Shown: positions 37,601-47,442, numbered from the stretch's first letter. The stretch is DNA of 64,000 nucleotides from Cladopsammia gracilis (GCA_022457155.1 JAJGOT010000003.1:1137501-1201500); one strand, 5' to 3'. Translations and numbers: made by a program. The notes: generated by a model not told the origin, from the letters alone.

Positions 37601-38624
37601 TCCAATCCCAAAATGCTGAGCTATTTTCACCCGGGAGTGTTTCACAAAAATAAGTGGACATGCTGCAAACGTGCGCTCAGACAAGGTTAGTACAACTGAT
37701 CACGTGCTGCAAACGTGCACTCAGACAAGGTTGGTACAACTGATCACATGCTTGACCATTTCCCTCATTGCAGGAAATCAGAGATTTAACTCTGTGGTAA
37801 AATTTCCTACTGAGTGTTAACCCCAGTAAGCAAAGGCGGAAAACACGAGGAAAAGAAAAAGATATTTGACCTCGTTGGGATTCGAACCCTCATTTCCCTC
37901 CCTGGCCCGAATGTTCAAAAGGATGGACAAGGCTATCTACCAGATAAATCACTACCCAGTGCATAAGACTTAACAAATTAAACCAATTAATGTTGTTATT
38001 TATGCATGGGATAAGGATTTATTCAGTGGATGACCAGTGGGTGGATCTCGCTTGCAGCTTTTGTAAAACCGGATCCTGGAGTCTAACATTTGAATCTGAG
38101 GACGAAATCCCGCGAGAAATGATTTGAAAAGAAAAGAGCAATGGAGAGGTACTTTCCTAAATACTTTCAACTGTATGCTGATTCGTCTGCAAAAGTGACG
38201 TGTGGGCTATTAATAAATAGGCGCCGTGTAGGTTTTAAAAGATAAGCCTATTTTGCTTTAATGCAGAAGCATTTGTTCTTTTTCAGCTGGTGGCTGCCAA
38301 CTGACACACACTCACGTGACTCTGAGTGACTGGCGAGATCCACTCGACCCAGACTCCGAAGCACAGATGATTTTCACTCAGCTCCTGCAGAGCCGGAAGG
38401 AGCTCAGAGAAAAATTCCTGGAAAGTAAAGAATTCCAGAAAGATTCTCTAGACCACAACCAAAATTCTCTTGAAACAGTGAAAGATCAACAGTTTCCTGC
38501 TAAGCTGGATCAAACGTCTTCATCAGAAAGTGAGAGCGCTGTAGCAGCTAAACTGGTAGAAGTCATTGATGAGCTCGAAAAAGCTCATAAAACGCATGAG
38601 GAAAACGCAATTAAGAAATCGTAG
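16698..38624 (+). CDS. RASA4: RASA4/CAPRI-like Ras GTPase-activating protein (C2-C2-RasGAP-PH-Btk), 18 exons
   Basis: Exons: 16698-16765, 16953-17009, 18297-18410, 19868-20036, 21231-21271, 22272-22389, 23183-23311, 24327-24421, 25164-25429, 26396-26460, 27069-27187, 32089-32272, 36077-36214, 36593-36737, 37001-37170, 37327-37464, 37550-37685, 38287-38624. All have AG/GT borders and matching phases; 2490 nt give 829 residues (human RASA4 is about 803). C2A (about 1-120) keeps its calcium-loop aspartates D22, D28, D75, D77 and D83. C2B lacks the usual SDP and DxD signature. The RasGAP domain has the arginine-finger motif [11 protein letters not shown] (R360) and the FLRFYAPA motif (R489). A PH domain and a Btk zinc motif (H...CC...C, exons 17-18) follow. 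Family role: calcium-triggered membrane recruitment and inactivation of Ras. Intron 11 contains a TRIM-NHL gene, intron 12 a LINE. It could equally be called RASAL1-like. Confidence 0.93.
18438..18543. repeat. Minisatellite just after the exon 3 donor
   Basis: About three copies of a 35-37-bp unit (CCCACTTGGTTTACAACCGG, then GCCGTTTGTCCCCAG), starting 28 nt after the exon 3/intron 3 border of the RasGAP gene. Confidence 0.8.
18599..19442. mobile_element. Palindromic TATACACC MITE, 3'-truncated and split by a TTAA element
   Basis: It begins TATACATCTTATTCCAAGAT and runs to 18650. It resumes after the TTAA element at 19385 and stops matching near GCGAAAAT at 19442. An intact copy in the opposite orientation is at 35117-35302. 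Confidence 0.7.
18651..19384. mobile_element. TTAA-flanked non-autonomous DNA transposon, copy A
   Basis: TTAA at both edges (18651-18654, 19381-19384), with inverted ends GGTTACAGTGTACCTTC and GAAGGTACACTGTAACC. The TTAA target suggests the piggyBac or Kolobok groups. A close copy lies at 21287-22012. No transposase gene is visible. Confidence 0.85.
19497..19749. mobile_element. MITE with AATAGCGTTCCGCCCAG termini
   Basis: The first 17 bp, AATAGCGTTCCGCCCAG, are perfectly complementary to the last 17 bp (19733-19749). It is about 253 bp long and lies in intron 3 of the RasGAP gene. Confidence 0.7.
20246..20410. mobile_element. Near-perfect palindromic MITE in intron 4
   Basis: The arms GTATACAGCTATTTCAAT and ATTGAAATAGCTGTATAC pair, and the complementarity continues inward through AAGACCGCAAGG/CCTTGCGGTCTT. 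Confidence 0.75.
20588..21017. mobile_element. TTAA-flanked MITE with inverted arms over 100 bp
   Basis: TTAA edges at 20588-20591 and 21014-21017. The arms start AAGTGCCTATCAC and end GTGATAGGCACTT, and pair for over 100 bp with scattered mismatches. The terminal sequence differs from the elements at 18651 and 21287. Confidence 0.75.
21287..22012. mobile_element. TTAA-flanked non-autonomous DNA transposon, copy B
   Basis: Same ends and high identity to 18651-19384. It begins only 16 nt after the exon 5 donor of the RasGAP gene. Confidence 0.85.
24181..24217. repeat. (CCCCCCT)n microsatellite
   Basis: About five iterations of a C-rich heptamer in intron 7 of the RasGAP gene. Confidence 0.85.
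25958..26365. mobile_element. MITE with about 55-bp inverted ends, close upstream of exon 10
   Basis: The left end ATCAACGAAACTGCAGATA mirrors the right end TATCTGCAGTTTCGTTGAT, and pairing continues through GATCTATTGCGTCACATTGG. An inner inverted pair (CAGACCACTGCAAGGAC) lies at about 26031-26111. The right edge is 30 nt from exon 10. Confidence 0.8.
26840..27010. repeat. Decayed fragments of the poly(G)/poly(C) repeat family
   Basis: Two CACATACCTATA phrases followed by GGGGAGTGCCC and GAGGTTCCCC resemble the right end of the element at 2961-3420. Its boundaries are unclear. Confidence 0.4.
27244..27439. mobile_element. AAGCGGCCTT MITE in intron 11
   Basis: The ends AAGCGGCCTTTACACGACAA and TTGTCGAAGGCCGCTT are inverted. 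The subterminal GTTGGCAAACTCGTGTTGGC pairs with its complement near 27392-27413. Confidence 0.75.
27783..27790 (+). promoter_or_regulatory. TATA box of TRIM-NHL gene 1
   Basis: TATATAAA lies 36 nt upstream of the ATG at 27826, which implies a very short 5' UTR. The aligned positions in units 2 and 3 read GTGTTTCATAAA and GTGTTTGATAAA, so this box is not kept there. Confidence 0.5.
27826..30006 (+). CDS. TRIM-NHL E3 ubiquitin ligase (TRIM2/3/71-like), copy 1, nested in RasGAP intron 11
   Basis: An intronless frame of 726 residues. RING zinc ligands C14, C17, C29, H31, C34, C37, C53 and C56 give a full C3HC4 finger. B-box 1 spans about 95-134 and B-box 2 about 157-190 (C157...H190). A coiled coil follows at about 200-310, then a filamin/ABP280-type Ig fold at about 345-455, ending near the [12 protein letters not shown] linker. 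About six NHL repeats (about 465-726) form a beta-propeller, visible as repeated G-I-A-V-N...D...N-R-I...F units. This is the TRIM2/TRIM3/TRIM71 architecture: E3 ubiquitin ligases whose NHL propeller binds protein or RNA. It lies on the same strand as its host gene with its own TATA box. Lack of introns suggests retroposition, though no poly(A) tail or target duplication is seen. The exact orthologue within the subfamily is uncertain. Confidence 0.92.
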   Translation: MESLLKDLKEHVTCAICLDTFTEPKTIACLHTFCCECLKRHALTTQQEGQFRCPECQAQVGVPERFDQIPTGFLQNSLLGVLAVQQSGDGSEINCGNCRKKSAETCFCFNCGNFMCPDCVNAHELLKNVAFDGHKVRSTKDFQVEDYEALLKRKSFCSQQYHEREVTRFFCLECQICVCQSCVVTDHRNHAVDPLDKAADREKTQIMMGTELMKEKNTICSDVIRELEQIVFNLETNIATAKREVSQVAEQMITKIREHEREAITALEITRVSRTEKLNSVKTQLQSLVKQINQAIEFADNLVQRSSSSDILQSKKSLEQRTEHLNKTPVPPLPVSSFVKFISTSEPENVTLGLLATSEPVVEGLTQDFQAGVEAEFLICSKLTREAEGKIHIDVIVQPAEEVGNLMVCEKDDGNFLVKFTPKVPDTYNIKVTINRGDLHKRTYTVQVKERLLEVVGELDLKGITLRTPSGIAVNSKGLIAVGDYDSNRIVIFDKDGKYLRKFGCKGKNVGQLNGPSDVTFVNDGKILVADELNQRIQQFNIHTGKVVRAFGKKGTGEGELQDPGSVCMDAERHVVVADCSNNRMQVFTKDGEPVFSFGASGSEKLNRPTGCVFLENTFIVSDAKNHCLKIFDNSGKFLRKIGEQGKDNGQLLQQHPLGLCVETFGNHHNILVCDRNNKRIVQYTVDGLLTGKTVTNLLNPVRIASTPDHRILVSDFRAKRIYILQ
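30040..30324. repeat. Second copy of the GGTACCTTTTAGGG MITE family
   Basis: Begins TTGAGCCCCCCGGGGGGG and ends near CCGATAATTGAGC. The interior has CCTAAAAGGTACGACGAG, the reverse complement of the 11661-11985 element. It lies just after the TRIM stop. Confidence 0.6.
30909..30930. repeat. Poly(T) run of 22
   Basis: Homopolymer in intron 11. It may be the poly(A) tail of an antisense retro-insertion, but no body was identified. Confidence 0.7.
30944..31066. mobile_element. Short TAGCCTGTTTCAGGCGTT MITE
   Basis: The left end TAGCCTGTTTCAGGCGTT pairs with the right end AACGCCTGGAACAGGCTTA. The inner CCCC/GGGG stretches also pair. Confidence 0.7.
31187..31480 (+). mobile_element. tRNA-derived SINE with a perfect 14-bp target duplication
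   Basis: It is flanked by TTAAGGGACTGTTT at 31173-31186 and 31481-31494. The tRNA-like head carries an A-box (TGGTCTAGTGG, 31200-31210) and B-box (GGTTCGAAGCC, 31244-31254). A GC-rich body of about 220 bp follows. The family differs from the SINE at 4219. Absent at the matching place in unit 2. Confidence 0.88.
32640..35730 (+). mobile_element. 5'-truncated, frameshifted non-LTR retrotransposon (LINE) in intron 12
   Basis: Broken reading frames in order encode: the end of an apurinic endonuclease (TPLSDHSPI near 32735), a linker, and a reverse transcriptase (33554-34372) with [31 protein letters not shown] and catalytic YADD (about 34217). A thumb/connection region and a C-terminal Cys/His cluster ([20 protein letters not shown], from about 35365) follow. 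An A-run near 34320 and other indels break the frame, so it is dead. The 3' end is a (TTG)n tail at about 35707-35727. A MITE at 35117-35302 interrupts it. Same strand as the host gene. The GVRQGC cysteine is Phe here. The clade (CR1/L2/Rex-like) is uncertain. Confidence 0.85.
35117..35302. mobile_element. Intact palindromic TATACACC MITE inside the LINE
   Basis: The ends TATACACCTTATTCCAAAAT and ATTTTGGAATAAGGTGTATA are perfect complements, and pairing extends inward. The TA edges suggest a TA target. It splits the LINE C-terminal frame between the [13 protein letters not shown] part and the Cys cluster. Confidence 0.85.
37661..37748. repeat. Duplicated 44-bp unit holding the exon 17 end and its splice donor (unit 1)
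   Basis: Two copies of the unit TGCTGCAAACGTGC...AAGGTTAGTACAACTGATCAC. The first contains the true exon 17 border (AAG/GTTAGT at 37685/37686); the second repeats it as a potential donor 44 nt downstream (GTTGGT here). Reading into the second copy meets TAG at once. Confidence 0.9.
37910..38050. repeat. Decayed copy of the GGTTGTTCAAA MITE family
   Basis: Phrases GAATGTTCAAAAGGATGG and AGATAAATCACTACCCAGTG match the left arm of the family at 12555 and 49312. The right arm is degenerate. Confidence 0.5.
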
Positions 38625-38747
38625 AATTATCAACAGAAGTTACAATTTGTGTAGAACGGTAGCAAAATTTTTTCATATAAATCTTTTCAAAACAATGTCA
38701 GGGATCTTAAATGACATTTTGAGAAGTCAAAGTTACATTTGGACTGA

Positions 38748-38796
38748 GTTAATAAATCTCAGTTTTTTTAACTTGAGTCATTTAGAAAGTTAATAA
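38748..38796 (+). terminator. Candidate poly(A) signals of the RasGAP gene
   Basis: Two AATAAA hexamers lie in this interval (within GTTAATAAATCTC and GTTAATAAAGTGAC), about 125-170 nt after the TAG stop. Confidence 0.5.
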
Positions 38797-38859
38797 AGTG
38801 ACAAGCCGGTCGAGTAGGCAGTTGAGGTGGAATAAAATTAAACATTTATGTACTGGAGG

Positions 38860-41440
38860 CATAAAATATCATGAATTTCAGCAAAGCTAGTTCAGCAGTA
38901 TCTTTTATAAAGTTAATATATATTTACTTGACAAAATAAAAGAGGATTATATTAGAGAATATGCATATCATTTATTTGTTGTCTTTTTGTTTCTTTTCTT
39001 TTAAGATATCAAAACAATCTTTCTCAATCTTAAGGTGGTTCACCTAGATTTTGTGGCTTAACTACATCCCAACTGTAAAGGGCAGATCGCTCACTGTGTG
39101 AGCTCGGTCGGGCAAGTTGCTTCATTGGTTTGATGGACATCGATGTAACCATAGCAACGAACCGATGACTTCATGGTTTTTGCATATCAGCAATTTTCTC
39201 GACATCTAGACCTTAACTTTTAAAACGACATATTAGGCTAGATGTATGTCTCAAGTCTGCAAAGTTTGAAAAAAATACTATTGAGCGTTTTCGAAAAAAT
39301 TTTGAATATTATCCAGCAATTTTTTTAAGCCGATTCGCCTTACTCTTTGTTAATTCGTCGATGCAAGAGAGGATGAACTAAGAGAACAAATCCCCCATAC
39401 ATGAGCCTCTTTCAATGATAATTTTTTCAATCTATTTTTAGCGCGTAGTCATACTGCACGGCTATTTTAAGGAAGACACCTGATTGGTCAGTTGTAATGA
39501 CGTAATAAAATTTAAGAGTTGGCGACATTTCTGTTCTGGGACCCGTTTCTCAAAGGTCCCGATAACTTTTCAAGCCCGGAGCTAGAACAAAAAAATCTCA
39601 CCTTCGCTTAATTTCACGTTCTTGTCTTTGTTCCTTTATACTCGCAGATTCCCCGCTGCTTACAGTTCCGTTTTTTTCAGAAACTGACGAAGCTTTTCTC
39701 AGTCGAATGCTCATCGCGCTCGGAATGACAAAACACACGGAGAAACGCGATCACATCTTTCGCAGTTCGATTTACGATTTTAGTGAATGTTGGACGTCAA
39801 CACGACGGCGACCACGACGGCGGGAAAAATCTTCGCAATGACATATCATCCTCTGATCATTGGCCGCGCGACCATGGGGACGAGAACTAAAATAACTTTC
39901 ACCGCGTGGCGCGAAGCTTAAAATAGATTGAAAAAACTATCATGGGGCATGGGGATGTGTTCTTTTAGTTTATCCTCTCTTGGTAGAAGCTAGTGTTTTC
40001 TTGACAAATTTAAACAATATTTTCATATTATACCTGTGGGCAGGAGGCCATCTTAATGGGTTCCTGCTGTGGCATAAAACTACTTTTCTTGAAGGTTTAA
40101 TCCAGTTTGCTTTTATTAGTGTGATCAAAAGCAATGTCATAACCTCATTATACTCAGAGAAGTAATGTCTTTGTTACACAAGCTTTTATAAAAAAACTAA
40201 TGGATGGAATTTCTTTAAACACACGCATGATGCGTCAATGAAACCTTTGAAGACGAATGAATAGTCCCCTATACTTTTATGTTTATTTCGCGCCCTAAAA
40301 ATGCTTCATTGGATTTGCGTGCGAAATTTGCAGAGACAGTCCTGGAGACAGTGCATCACACCGGTTAGATTTCAGATCAAAAGATTTCATTTTTTCTTCC
40401 TCAAAGGAGCGTTCTAGTGCTGGGGCCGCGCGTTTCGCGACATCGATAGGAATTCAAAATCAGAAGCATCGACAAAAATTCCAATAATTCCGAAATCGTA
40501 CAAAGTGTAGAATGAACATAAACGGACACGAGAACAACAAAGAACTGTGGAATCAATGCGGCATGCACCGAGGAAACCCGTGATGAATTTTCATTCAAGT
40601 GAAGTGGCTCCAGCGTGGTGAATTTTTGCAACAAAAACAATCACAGCGTAAATTTCATTGGCAATGTGAGTAAAACAATTGGCTCAATAACAATAACAAT
40701 AACAATAACAATAACAATACTTTATTTAATGTGGTGCATACTCTTAGATATACTCTTAGCTTTAAGATGTGTGTTTATCAAGTTATGATACACTTGAGAA
40801 GTTTGGAGAACACTCAAGAAGCTATGTACAAGCTAAGCTCAAACCTCTTTTCAAATTTTCATCTTGGACTACGACTAGTCTCGCTTGCCCCGACACACGC
40901 GCGAGAAGGAGAAACCAGATTTCTTCTTCACGCCCGCGCGCTACGTGTCCTCGCGACTGTCTATTTTCGTGCGCAATCACGAGATTCGCACGAGTCGTAA
41001 TCCGGTTCTAATAATGTGCCAAATCTCAAATACTAAATCAGGCAGAGGTCAGCAAATACAATAGTATTGTAAAGCTGCCAAGGTCTTGATAAACCATATT
41101 TTCTGTTGGGTGTCGTGTTGCAAGAAGGCAGGGGAGGGATGAGTCCGCTAAAGTCACAAACGGATTTGTCTTCCCGCCCCCTCCAATATTTACCCTCTTC
41201 CTTCAGCTCCTCTATCAAAACTCAGTGCAGTCATACATGCAATTATTGCCCTGACTATGACTGACTATCCAGCCCCGCTAAACCAAATTATGTTCCAATT
41301 TTTTTTTTTTAAATTGAACATAAAACATGCTCGGTATCGTCTTCACGATATACAATTTGTTAAATTGTAGCGCGTCTCCTTATCCACCTCATCTTGACCT
41401 GGTTCCCCAGTTTCAGACAATCCCCTGTTTTCCTTATAAT
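38860..41440. other. 3' flank of unit 1, no gene seen
   Basis: This intergenic stretch is duplicated at about 51390-54520. It begins with a TTAAGGTGGTTCACC phrase (39030s) that could be a decayed TTAA-element end. It includes the (AATAAC)n microsatellite and CpG-rich patches near 39830 and 40430. No coding sequence is supported. Confidence 0.5.
40686..40719. repeat. (AATAAC)n microsatellite
   Basis: About five to six hexamer repeats; the unit 2 counterpart near 53100-53119 has about three. Confidence 0.85.
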
Positions 41441-41662
41441 CCAGGTCGTTAACAAGGTGTAGAAACCAGCGCACTGATGTGACAATCCGGCAAACCTCCT
41501 CCTCCGAGGTCAGAGGCCAGTCAGTAATAACATCCAGTTGGTTGGCTGCTTAAATTAGCACAAAAGCTATCATATTCAGATTTCTCGGAATCACAAACAA
41601 TGCATGGGTGTGTTTCATAAACTCGTCAGTGATTTCACAATCTAAGGAGCGTATTTTAAACC

Positions 41663-43843
41663 ATGGAATCTCTCTTGAAAAACCTAAAAGAACACGTAAC
41701 ATGTTCGATTTGTTTGGATACGTTCACCGAGCCCAAGACAATCTCTTGCCTCCACACATTCTGCTGTGAATGTTTGAAGAGACACGCTTCAACAACCCAG
41801 CGACAAGGACAATTTCGCTGCCCAGAGTGCCAAGCACAAGTTGGCGTCCCTGAAAGCTTTGATCGATTGCCCACTGGTTTTCTCCAGAATAGTTTGCTGG
41901 GACTTCTCGCTGTACAACAAAGTGGTGATGGAAGTGAGATCAGTTGCGGCAACTGCAGAAAAAAGAGCGCTGAGACGAGCTTCTGTTTCAACTGCGCAAA
42001 ATTTATGTGCCCTGACTGTGTAAATGCACATGAACTACTAAGAAATATCGCTTTTGACGGCCACAAAGTCAGACCAATTAAACACTTTCAAGCAGAAGAC
42101 TACGAAGCTTTGCTAAAACGGCAGTCGTTTTGTTCTCAACAGTACCACGAGCGAGAGGTAACCAGATTTTTTTGCCTCGAGTGTCAAACTTGTGTTTGTC
42201 AGGTTTGCGTGGTCACGGATCACAGAAATCATGCTGTTGATCCACTTGACAAGGCAGCCGATCGCGAGAAAACCCAAATCATGACGGGAACCGAGTTGAT
42301 GAAAGAAAAAAACAAAATTTGCAATGATGTGGTACGCGAATTTGAGAAAACAATTCTTAATCTGGAAACTGGCATCGCCACCGCTAAACGCGAAGTTTCC
42401 CAAGTGGCCGAGCAAATGATCACGAAGATTCGAGAACGCGAGCGCGAGGCCATTACCGCACTCGAGATGACGTGGGTGTCGAGAACTGAGAAATTAAACT
42501 CCCTGAAGACACAAGTGCAGTCCTTGATCAAGCAAATCAATCTAGCAATCGAGTTTGCCGACAATCTGGTTCAAAGAAGCTCCAGCTCAGATATTTTGCA
42601 AAGCAAGAAGTCGTTGGAGCAACGATTTGAAGATCTTAACAAGACTCCAGTCCCACCACTTCCGGTTACTTCCTTTGTGAAGTTTGTCTCGACTTCTGAA
42701 CCAGAGAATTTGACCCTCGGTTTCATAGCAACTAGTGAACCAGTTGTAGAAGGACTGACGCAAGATGTCCAAGCCGGTGTAGAAACAGAAATGATAATAT
42801 ATCCAAAACTGACGAGTGAAGTTCAACAGAAAATTCTCGTTGACGTTCTCGTGGAACCTGCTGAAGAAGTAGGAAGTTTGATGATTTCTAGAAAAGAAGA
42901 TGGAAATGTCCTGGTGAAGTTTACACCTAAAGTGCCAGACACTTACAACATTCAAGTGACTTTAAACGGGGGCGATATTCATAAAAGTATTTTTACTGGA
43001 CATGTCCAGGTGAAGGAAAGGCGGCTTGAAGTTGTGGGAGAGTTGGATTTGAAAGGAGAAACTCTTCAAAATCCAAAAGGTATTGCTGTGAACAGTGAAG
43101 GGCTGATCGCTGTTGCTGACTGCAGTGGTCACTGTATCCTGTTATTCGATAAAGAAGGAAAGTACCTGCGAAAATTTGGCTGCAAAGGAAGTACTGTTGG
43201 GCAGCTTAACTCTCCAACGGACGTTACATTTGTCAATGACGACGAGATTCTAGTTTCAGATCAGTTAAATCACCGCATTCAGCAGTTTAATGTCAACACT
43301 CGGGAAGTTGTGAAAGCTTTTGGAAGGAAAGGGACGGGAGAAGGCAAGCTTCGGAATCCAGCAGGCGTTTGTGTGGATGGTGAAGGACGCGTTGTTGTTG
43401 CTGATTGCTTTAACAACAGAATGCAGGTTTTTACAAAGGATGGCGAACCTGTGTATTGTTTTGGAACAAGTGGATCAGAAAAACTTAACTGTCCCAATGT
43501 ATGTACTTTTCACGAAAACACCTTCATTGTTTCTGATACTAAGAACAACTGCTTAAAAATCTTCGACAATTCAGGGAAGTTTCTGCGTAAGATTGGAGAA
43601 CAAGGCAAAGATGATGGACAGTTTGATTTTCCTAGAGGTTTGTGTGTTGAAAAAAGTGGCAACCATCACAACATTCTTGTTTGTGACCGTAACAATTAAA
43701 GGATCGTACAGTTTACACTGGAAGGTTCATTCACTGGAAAAACTGTTACTAATCTTCCACGACCTGTTCGAATAGCTACAACACCAGATGGAAGGATTTT
43801 ATTGTCTGATTATAGCGCGAAAAAAATATATATCCTAAAATAA
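41663..43843 (+). pseudogene. TRIM-NHL copy 2, truncated by a premature stop in the last NHL repeats
   Basis: Collinear with copies 1 and 3 from ATG (good context, ACCATGG) through RING, two B-boxes, coiled coil, filamin fold and most of the NHL propeller. The codon at 43697-43699 is TAA where copy 1 has AAA and copy 3 has CAA. The frame therefore stops after 678 residues, although 48 further codons stay open to the original stop at 43841-43843. The lost segment is the closing blade of the propeller, usually needed for a stable NHL fold. The RING and B-boxes are intact, so a shortened protein with ligase activity is possible. The TATA box of copy 1 is not conserved. I call it a probable recent pseudogene, or a truncated gene, depending on expression. 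Confidence 0.85.
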
Positions 43844-43859
43844 ATAGCAAAAAGTAAGA

Positions 43860-45730
43860 GATTGATACTTTTCAGTAGAATCATGTTAACACAATTTTGT
43901 AGTAAGTGGCGACTGTACATGTATTTAATGAGGGTAAAACACAATGATGATGAGCTAGTGGCCTTTTAGAACGAATTTAAAAGTGCATTAAACTATTTGT
44001 TATTTGCAGAAGTAGTAAAAATTTAAGTTAACTAAATAGCAATGGTAAAAAAAAAAATAGAATAATCTAAGTTACAGTATTCAAAATTCGTTAACGGCAA
44101 AATTACAATTTCATAGCGGAAGAGAGAAGGTAGAAATATTTCTCTATTCAACATTGACTTGAAAAGCTTCCGCTTTAAAAAAATTTTAACCCTTTAAGCC
44201 CCAACAGTGATTGGCACTCACATTGTGAGTTATCAATGCAAGATCAATAATGCAAGTCATGAGAATTAAGGAAATGATCACCAGATATGAACTGCCCTGA
44301 TATTCAAACAATTTCTCCCAACTAGAACTAGAACAAAAGTATAGAGAACAGTAAGGAGAATTTGTCTATTGACAGAGGCGCTTATAAGCTCTGGTTCGTT
44401 TTAAAAGTTGAAGTCAGCTTGTTCCAGTGGTAAGTGGTTTTAACACTCAAAGTACGGCCAAAGTACGGCCTTCTTCATTCGTCATGAGAATTAAGGAAAT
44501 GATCACCAGATATGAACTGCTTTGACATTCAAACAACTCCCAACTAGAACTACAACAAAAGTATAGCTTGTTTTAGTGTTAAGTGGTTCTAACACTCAAA
44601 GTACGGCCTCCTTCAGAGGTCGTATTATATCGGGGACATAGAAAATTCAAATTTAAAAATCTAGAAGTCCTTTAGTGCGCGTACAAATTATACTTAATAT
44701 GACAGGGGTTAGACACGCCATGTTGCGTGACTTAGAAACAAAAAGAGCGCGTGATTCAAATTATAAGTTAAACAGTGAAAAATTAGGCTATATTTGATAG
44801 CGTTAATAAGTAGTAAGCGTTTTCAAATGTATTAGGAATAACAAGATAAACTTTTTTCGTCGGTCGCTCTGCGATTTTTATATCCTACCAATCAATAGCA
44901 AAAAGTAAAAGAAAATACTTTATTCTTTAGTGGACTTTTTAAAGTTAGAAGGCAACTTTTTTTGTCCTAAGCAGGGTTAGATACTCTGTGTCACTTGACT
45001 ATGATCCAAATGATTTGATAAATCGTGGAAAGCTAAGTGATATTACTTAAAAGTAGAACGCTTTCCTTAACATATAAGTTAATTGTCAGTGAGACCCATT
45101 TTGTTTTGGTTTAGAGGGGCGAGGGGGTAAGGGATGGACATATTACTATATCCTACAATAAATAGCAAAAGGGTATTAGTGGTATTAAATAAAGACAACA
45201 TGTTTTTAGACTTAGCAGGGATTAGACATTTCATGTCATGTGATTATGATAACTAAAAAGTAAAGACGTTCGTGAAAAATCAATTGTCAGTAATTAGATT
45301 AATTAAATTAGTATACTGGGCGTCTTTATTATCGGTATCCAATTTATTTTAGATCTAAATACGCCGTATCCAATAAACTGCATATTCTTCTTACAAATGT
45401 GTTGCTCAATAACCCAAACGACAATGGTTCCATTTCCAATAAAACACCAACAAACCAAACCAACAAATCCGACCGCGAAAATGGTCGCTGCAAACATAGT
45501 GCGACCTTCTCCGATCGCGACGTGTTTTCTTCTGTGAGTTTACACAATGTTGTGACACTAGCGCTAGGATCATCCTACCACTCAGCTAGGATCATCCTTA
45601 TTTTGCTAGAACCATCAGAACCATTCTCGCACTACAACCTTTCACGTGTAAACTGAAAGAACAAAACACATCCCGCTCGGATGATCCGTCTTTTAAAATA
45701 AACAGGCTTATCGAGTCTCGACTGGATTAA
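43860..45730. other. Non-coding stretch between TRIM copy 2 and the exon 13 copy
   Basis: AT-rich DNA homologous to the post-TRIM parts of unit 1 (30330-30720, 31530-31680) and unit 3. A local duplication of an ATTAAGGAAATGATCACCAG segment is visible at about 44268 and 44490. No gene is seen. Confidence 0.5.
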
Positions 45731-45736
45731 ATTCAA

Positions 45737-46538
45737 TATAGTGGAGCTTCTACTTTGGAACAACTCTATTAATAACAGTTTAAAGTGACACAAACTTCTT
45801 TTGTGCCAGCGAATGACATTTATATAATCTTTGTATCTATTAACTCAATAGAAGGGACACTTCTATTAACGGGACAGAGACAGTTTTTGAGCGTCCCGAA
45901 TGCTGTTTCAACCTCAATAAGGGGACAAATAACGTGCTAATGGGTACTTAAAATCACACCGAAGCAGTTTTTTTTGCGGAGTATGCGATGCATACAGGCG
46001 ACAAACAGGTATCCTACCTCATGCAAAGGGCACACGACAATTTAAGGGATAAGTCACCATTTCATGAAAAACAAGAAAAGCAGAAAAGCGCAAGTGAGAA
46101 TTTAAAGACTTACCAGGGGACTTGTCTCCGTGAATTTCACGTCCTAGTTATACAGTAATGTGACATAACCAGTTGTTCATGTTTCTGCCTGTATTTCAAA
46201 ATAACAACAAATATAAATTGTATTTTGAACTGTAATGGGCTATTACAGTAATCTACAAGTGGCAAGAAAACACAGAATTTGTACAGTGTAATGTTGATAT
46301 TTCAAGTTTAAATAATGCATTTTATGTTTGCTTAAAAGCTACAGTTCCAAGTCAAGAAAACAGGCATTTTTGTTTAGGTGGTTAAAAGTGTTAACGACGC
46401 AAGCAAACCCTCCATTGAGTACCATTAAGGGGACTATATACCTTGTCCCTCTATTTGCGGACACTTTTCCTTGTCCATCCGTTAAGAGGACACTTTTCCT
46501 TGTCCTCAGGGTGTCCCCTTCAAAGAGATTCCACTGTA
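45737..46538. mobile_element. Pogo/Tigger-like MITE, about 800 bp
   Basis: Left edge TATAGTGGAGCTTCTA, right edge AGAGATTCCACTGTA, inverted and TA-flanked. The interior has repeated GGACACTT/CTTGTCC phrases. The unit 3 copy (about 58998-59709) lost its left end, so the insertion predates the unit 2/3 split. Confidence 0.6.
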
Positions 46539-47159
46539 GCCCCTATTGAGTCGCTTGAAGCTAGCGCAGCAATCACGATCTAAGCCAAGGCAATGCCTTT
46601 TATTTTCGCTTCGTTTAGAATTCGCATGTATCTTAGCCACTGCTTGTTGACATTGAACATTTGCGTAATGAAAGATACCACACCACTTATCATGGTTATT
46701 ACCCCCTTGACTTCTATTTGCCGCCAAGTTTTAACTTATAAAAAGAGTTCAAAATTCAAGTTATGACAAGTCAGGTCTAACTCAAGAAACGAAAGAGTTC
46801 ACCAAGTGCGTTGTGGATGATGCAGAGTTCAGATGACTTTAACAAAAGAGATCCACCTTTCCAATCACCCTGTTCGATGTGGCATAACATATTACTTACA
46901 CGATACCCGCACCAGCAGCCATTACTAGCTAAGAAATGCCAAAAATTGTTGTGATACGATAAATAAGTCCTTTTGTTAAGGATTCAAAGTATACAGCCGT
47001 GAGTGATTTCCTGTTTTTTCAGTTGTGTGCGCCGGCAATTCTCAGACCCAAGCTCTTCGATTTAAGGGAAAACCATATCGACGTCCTGGTCTCACTGACA
47101 CTATAGTCGCTTCTCATGTCCTCAGACATGCCTTGTATCCCTGGTAAGAAGCCCTCTGT

Positions 47160-47442
47160 CAAGATCGTCGTGTATGTCTCCACGCGACTCGTCACGCGTC
47201 ACGAAGTTGTATTATATAATCATTTTGGACAGTTGAAACGAGATACCTATCGGTTTTGTTTGTTCAGTGACATTTAGTTGATTGACAATTGAACCTTTCA
47301 ATCTTGGGCGTATATACACGCAAGTAATTAGTGCAGCTTCAGTACGAATCGATCGCTTCAAAGGTAAAGGTGTAAATAGTGCACAAACCGAATAAACGAA
47401 ATTCAATTTACGAATTTCGGTATTAATACGACTTTTATGACA
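47160..47442 (+). mobile_element. LTR retrotransposon fragment (LTR) in the exon 13' region
   Basis: About 280 bp ending in TGACA directly before a primer-binding site. It holds a TATATA-type box (GGGCGTATATACACG) and AATAAA at 47391. The unit 3 counterpart is about 60320-60556; neither is in unit 1. The left border is uncertain. No gag or pol sequence follows. Confidence 0.6.

Larger units (their letters stand above)
27650..41460. repeat. Tandem segmental duplication, unit 1
   Basis: This block contains the TRIM-NHL gene and RasGAP exons 12-18 plus their 3' flank. Homology to unit 2 begins near 27660 (versus about 41465), upstream of TRIM, and the 3' flank 38625-41450 matches 51150-54530. 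It is lengthened by a LINE and a SINE absent from the other units. Breakpoints are approximate. Confidence 0.8.
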
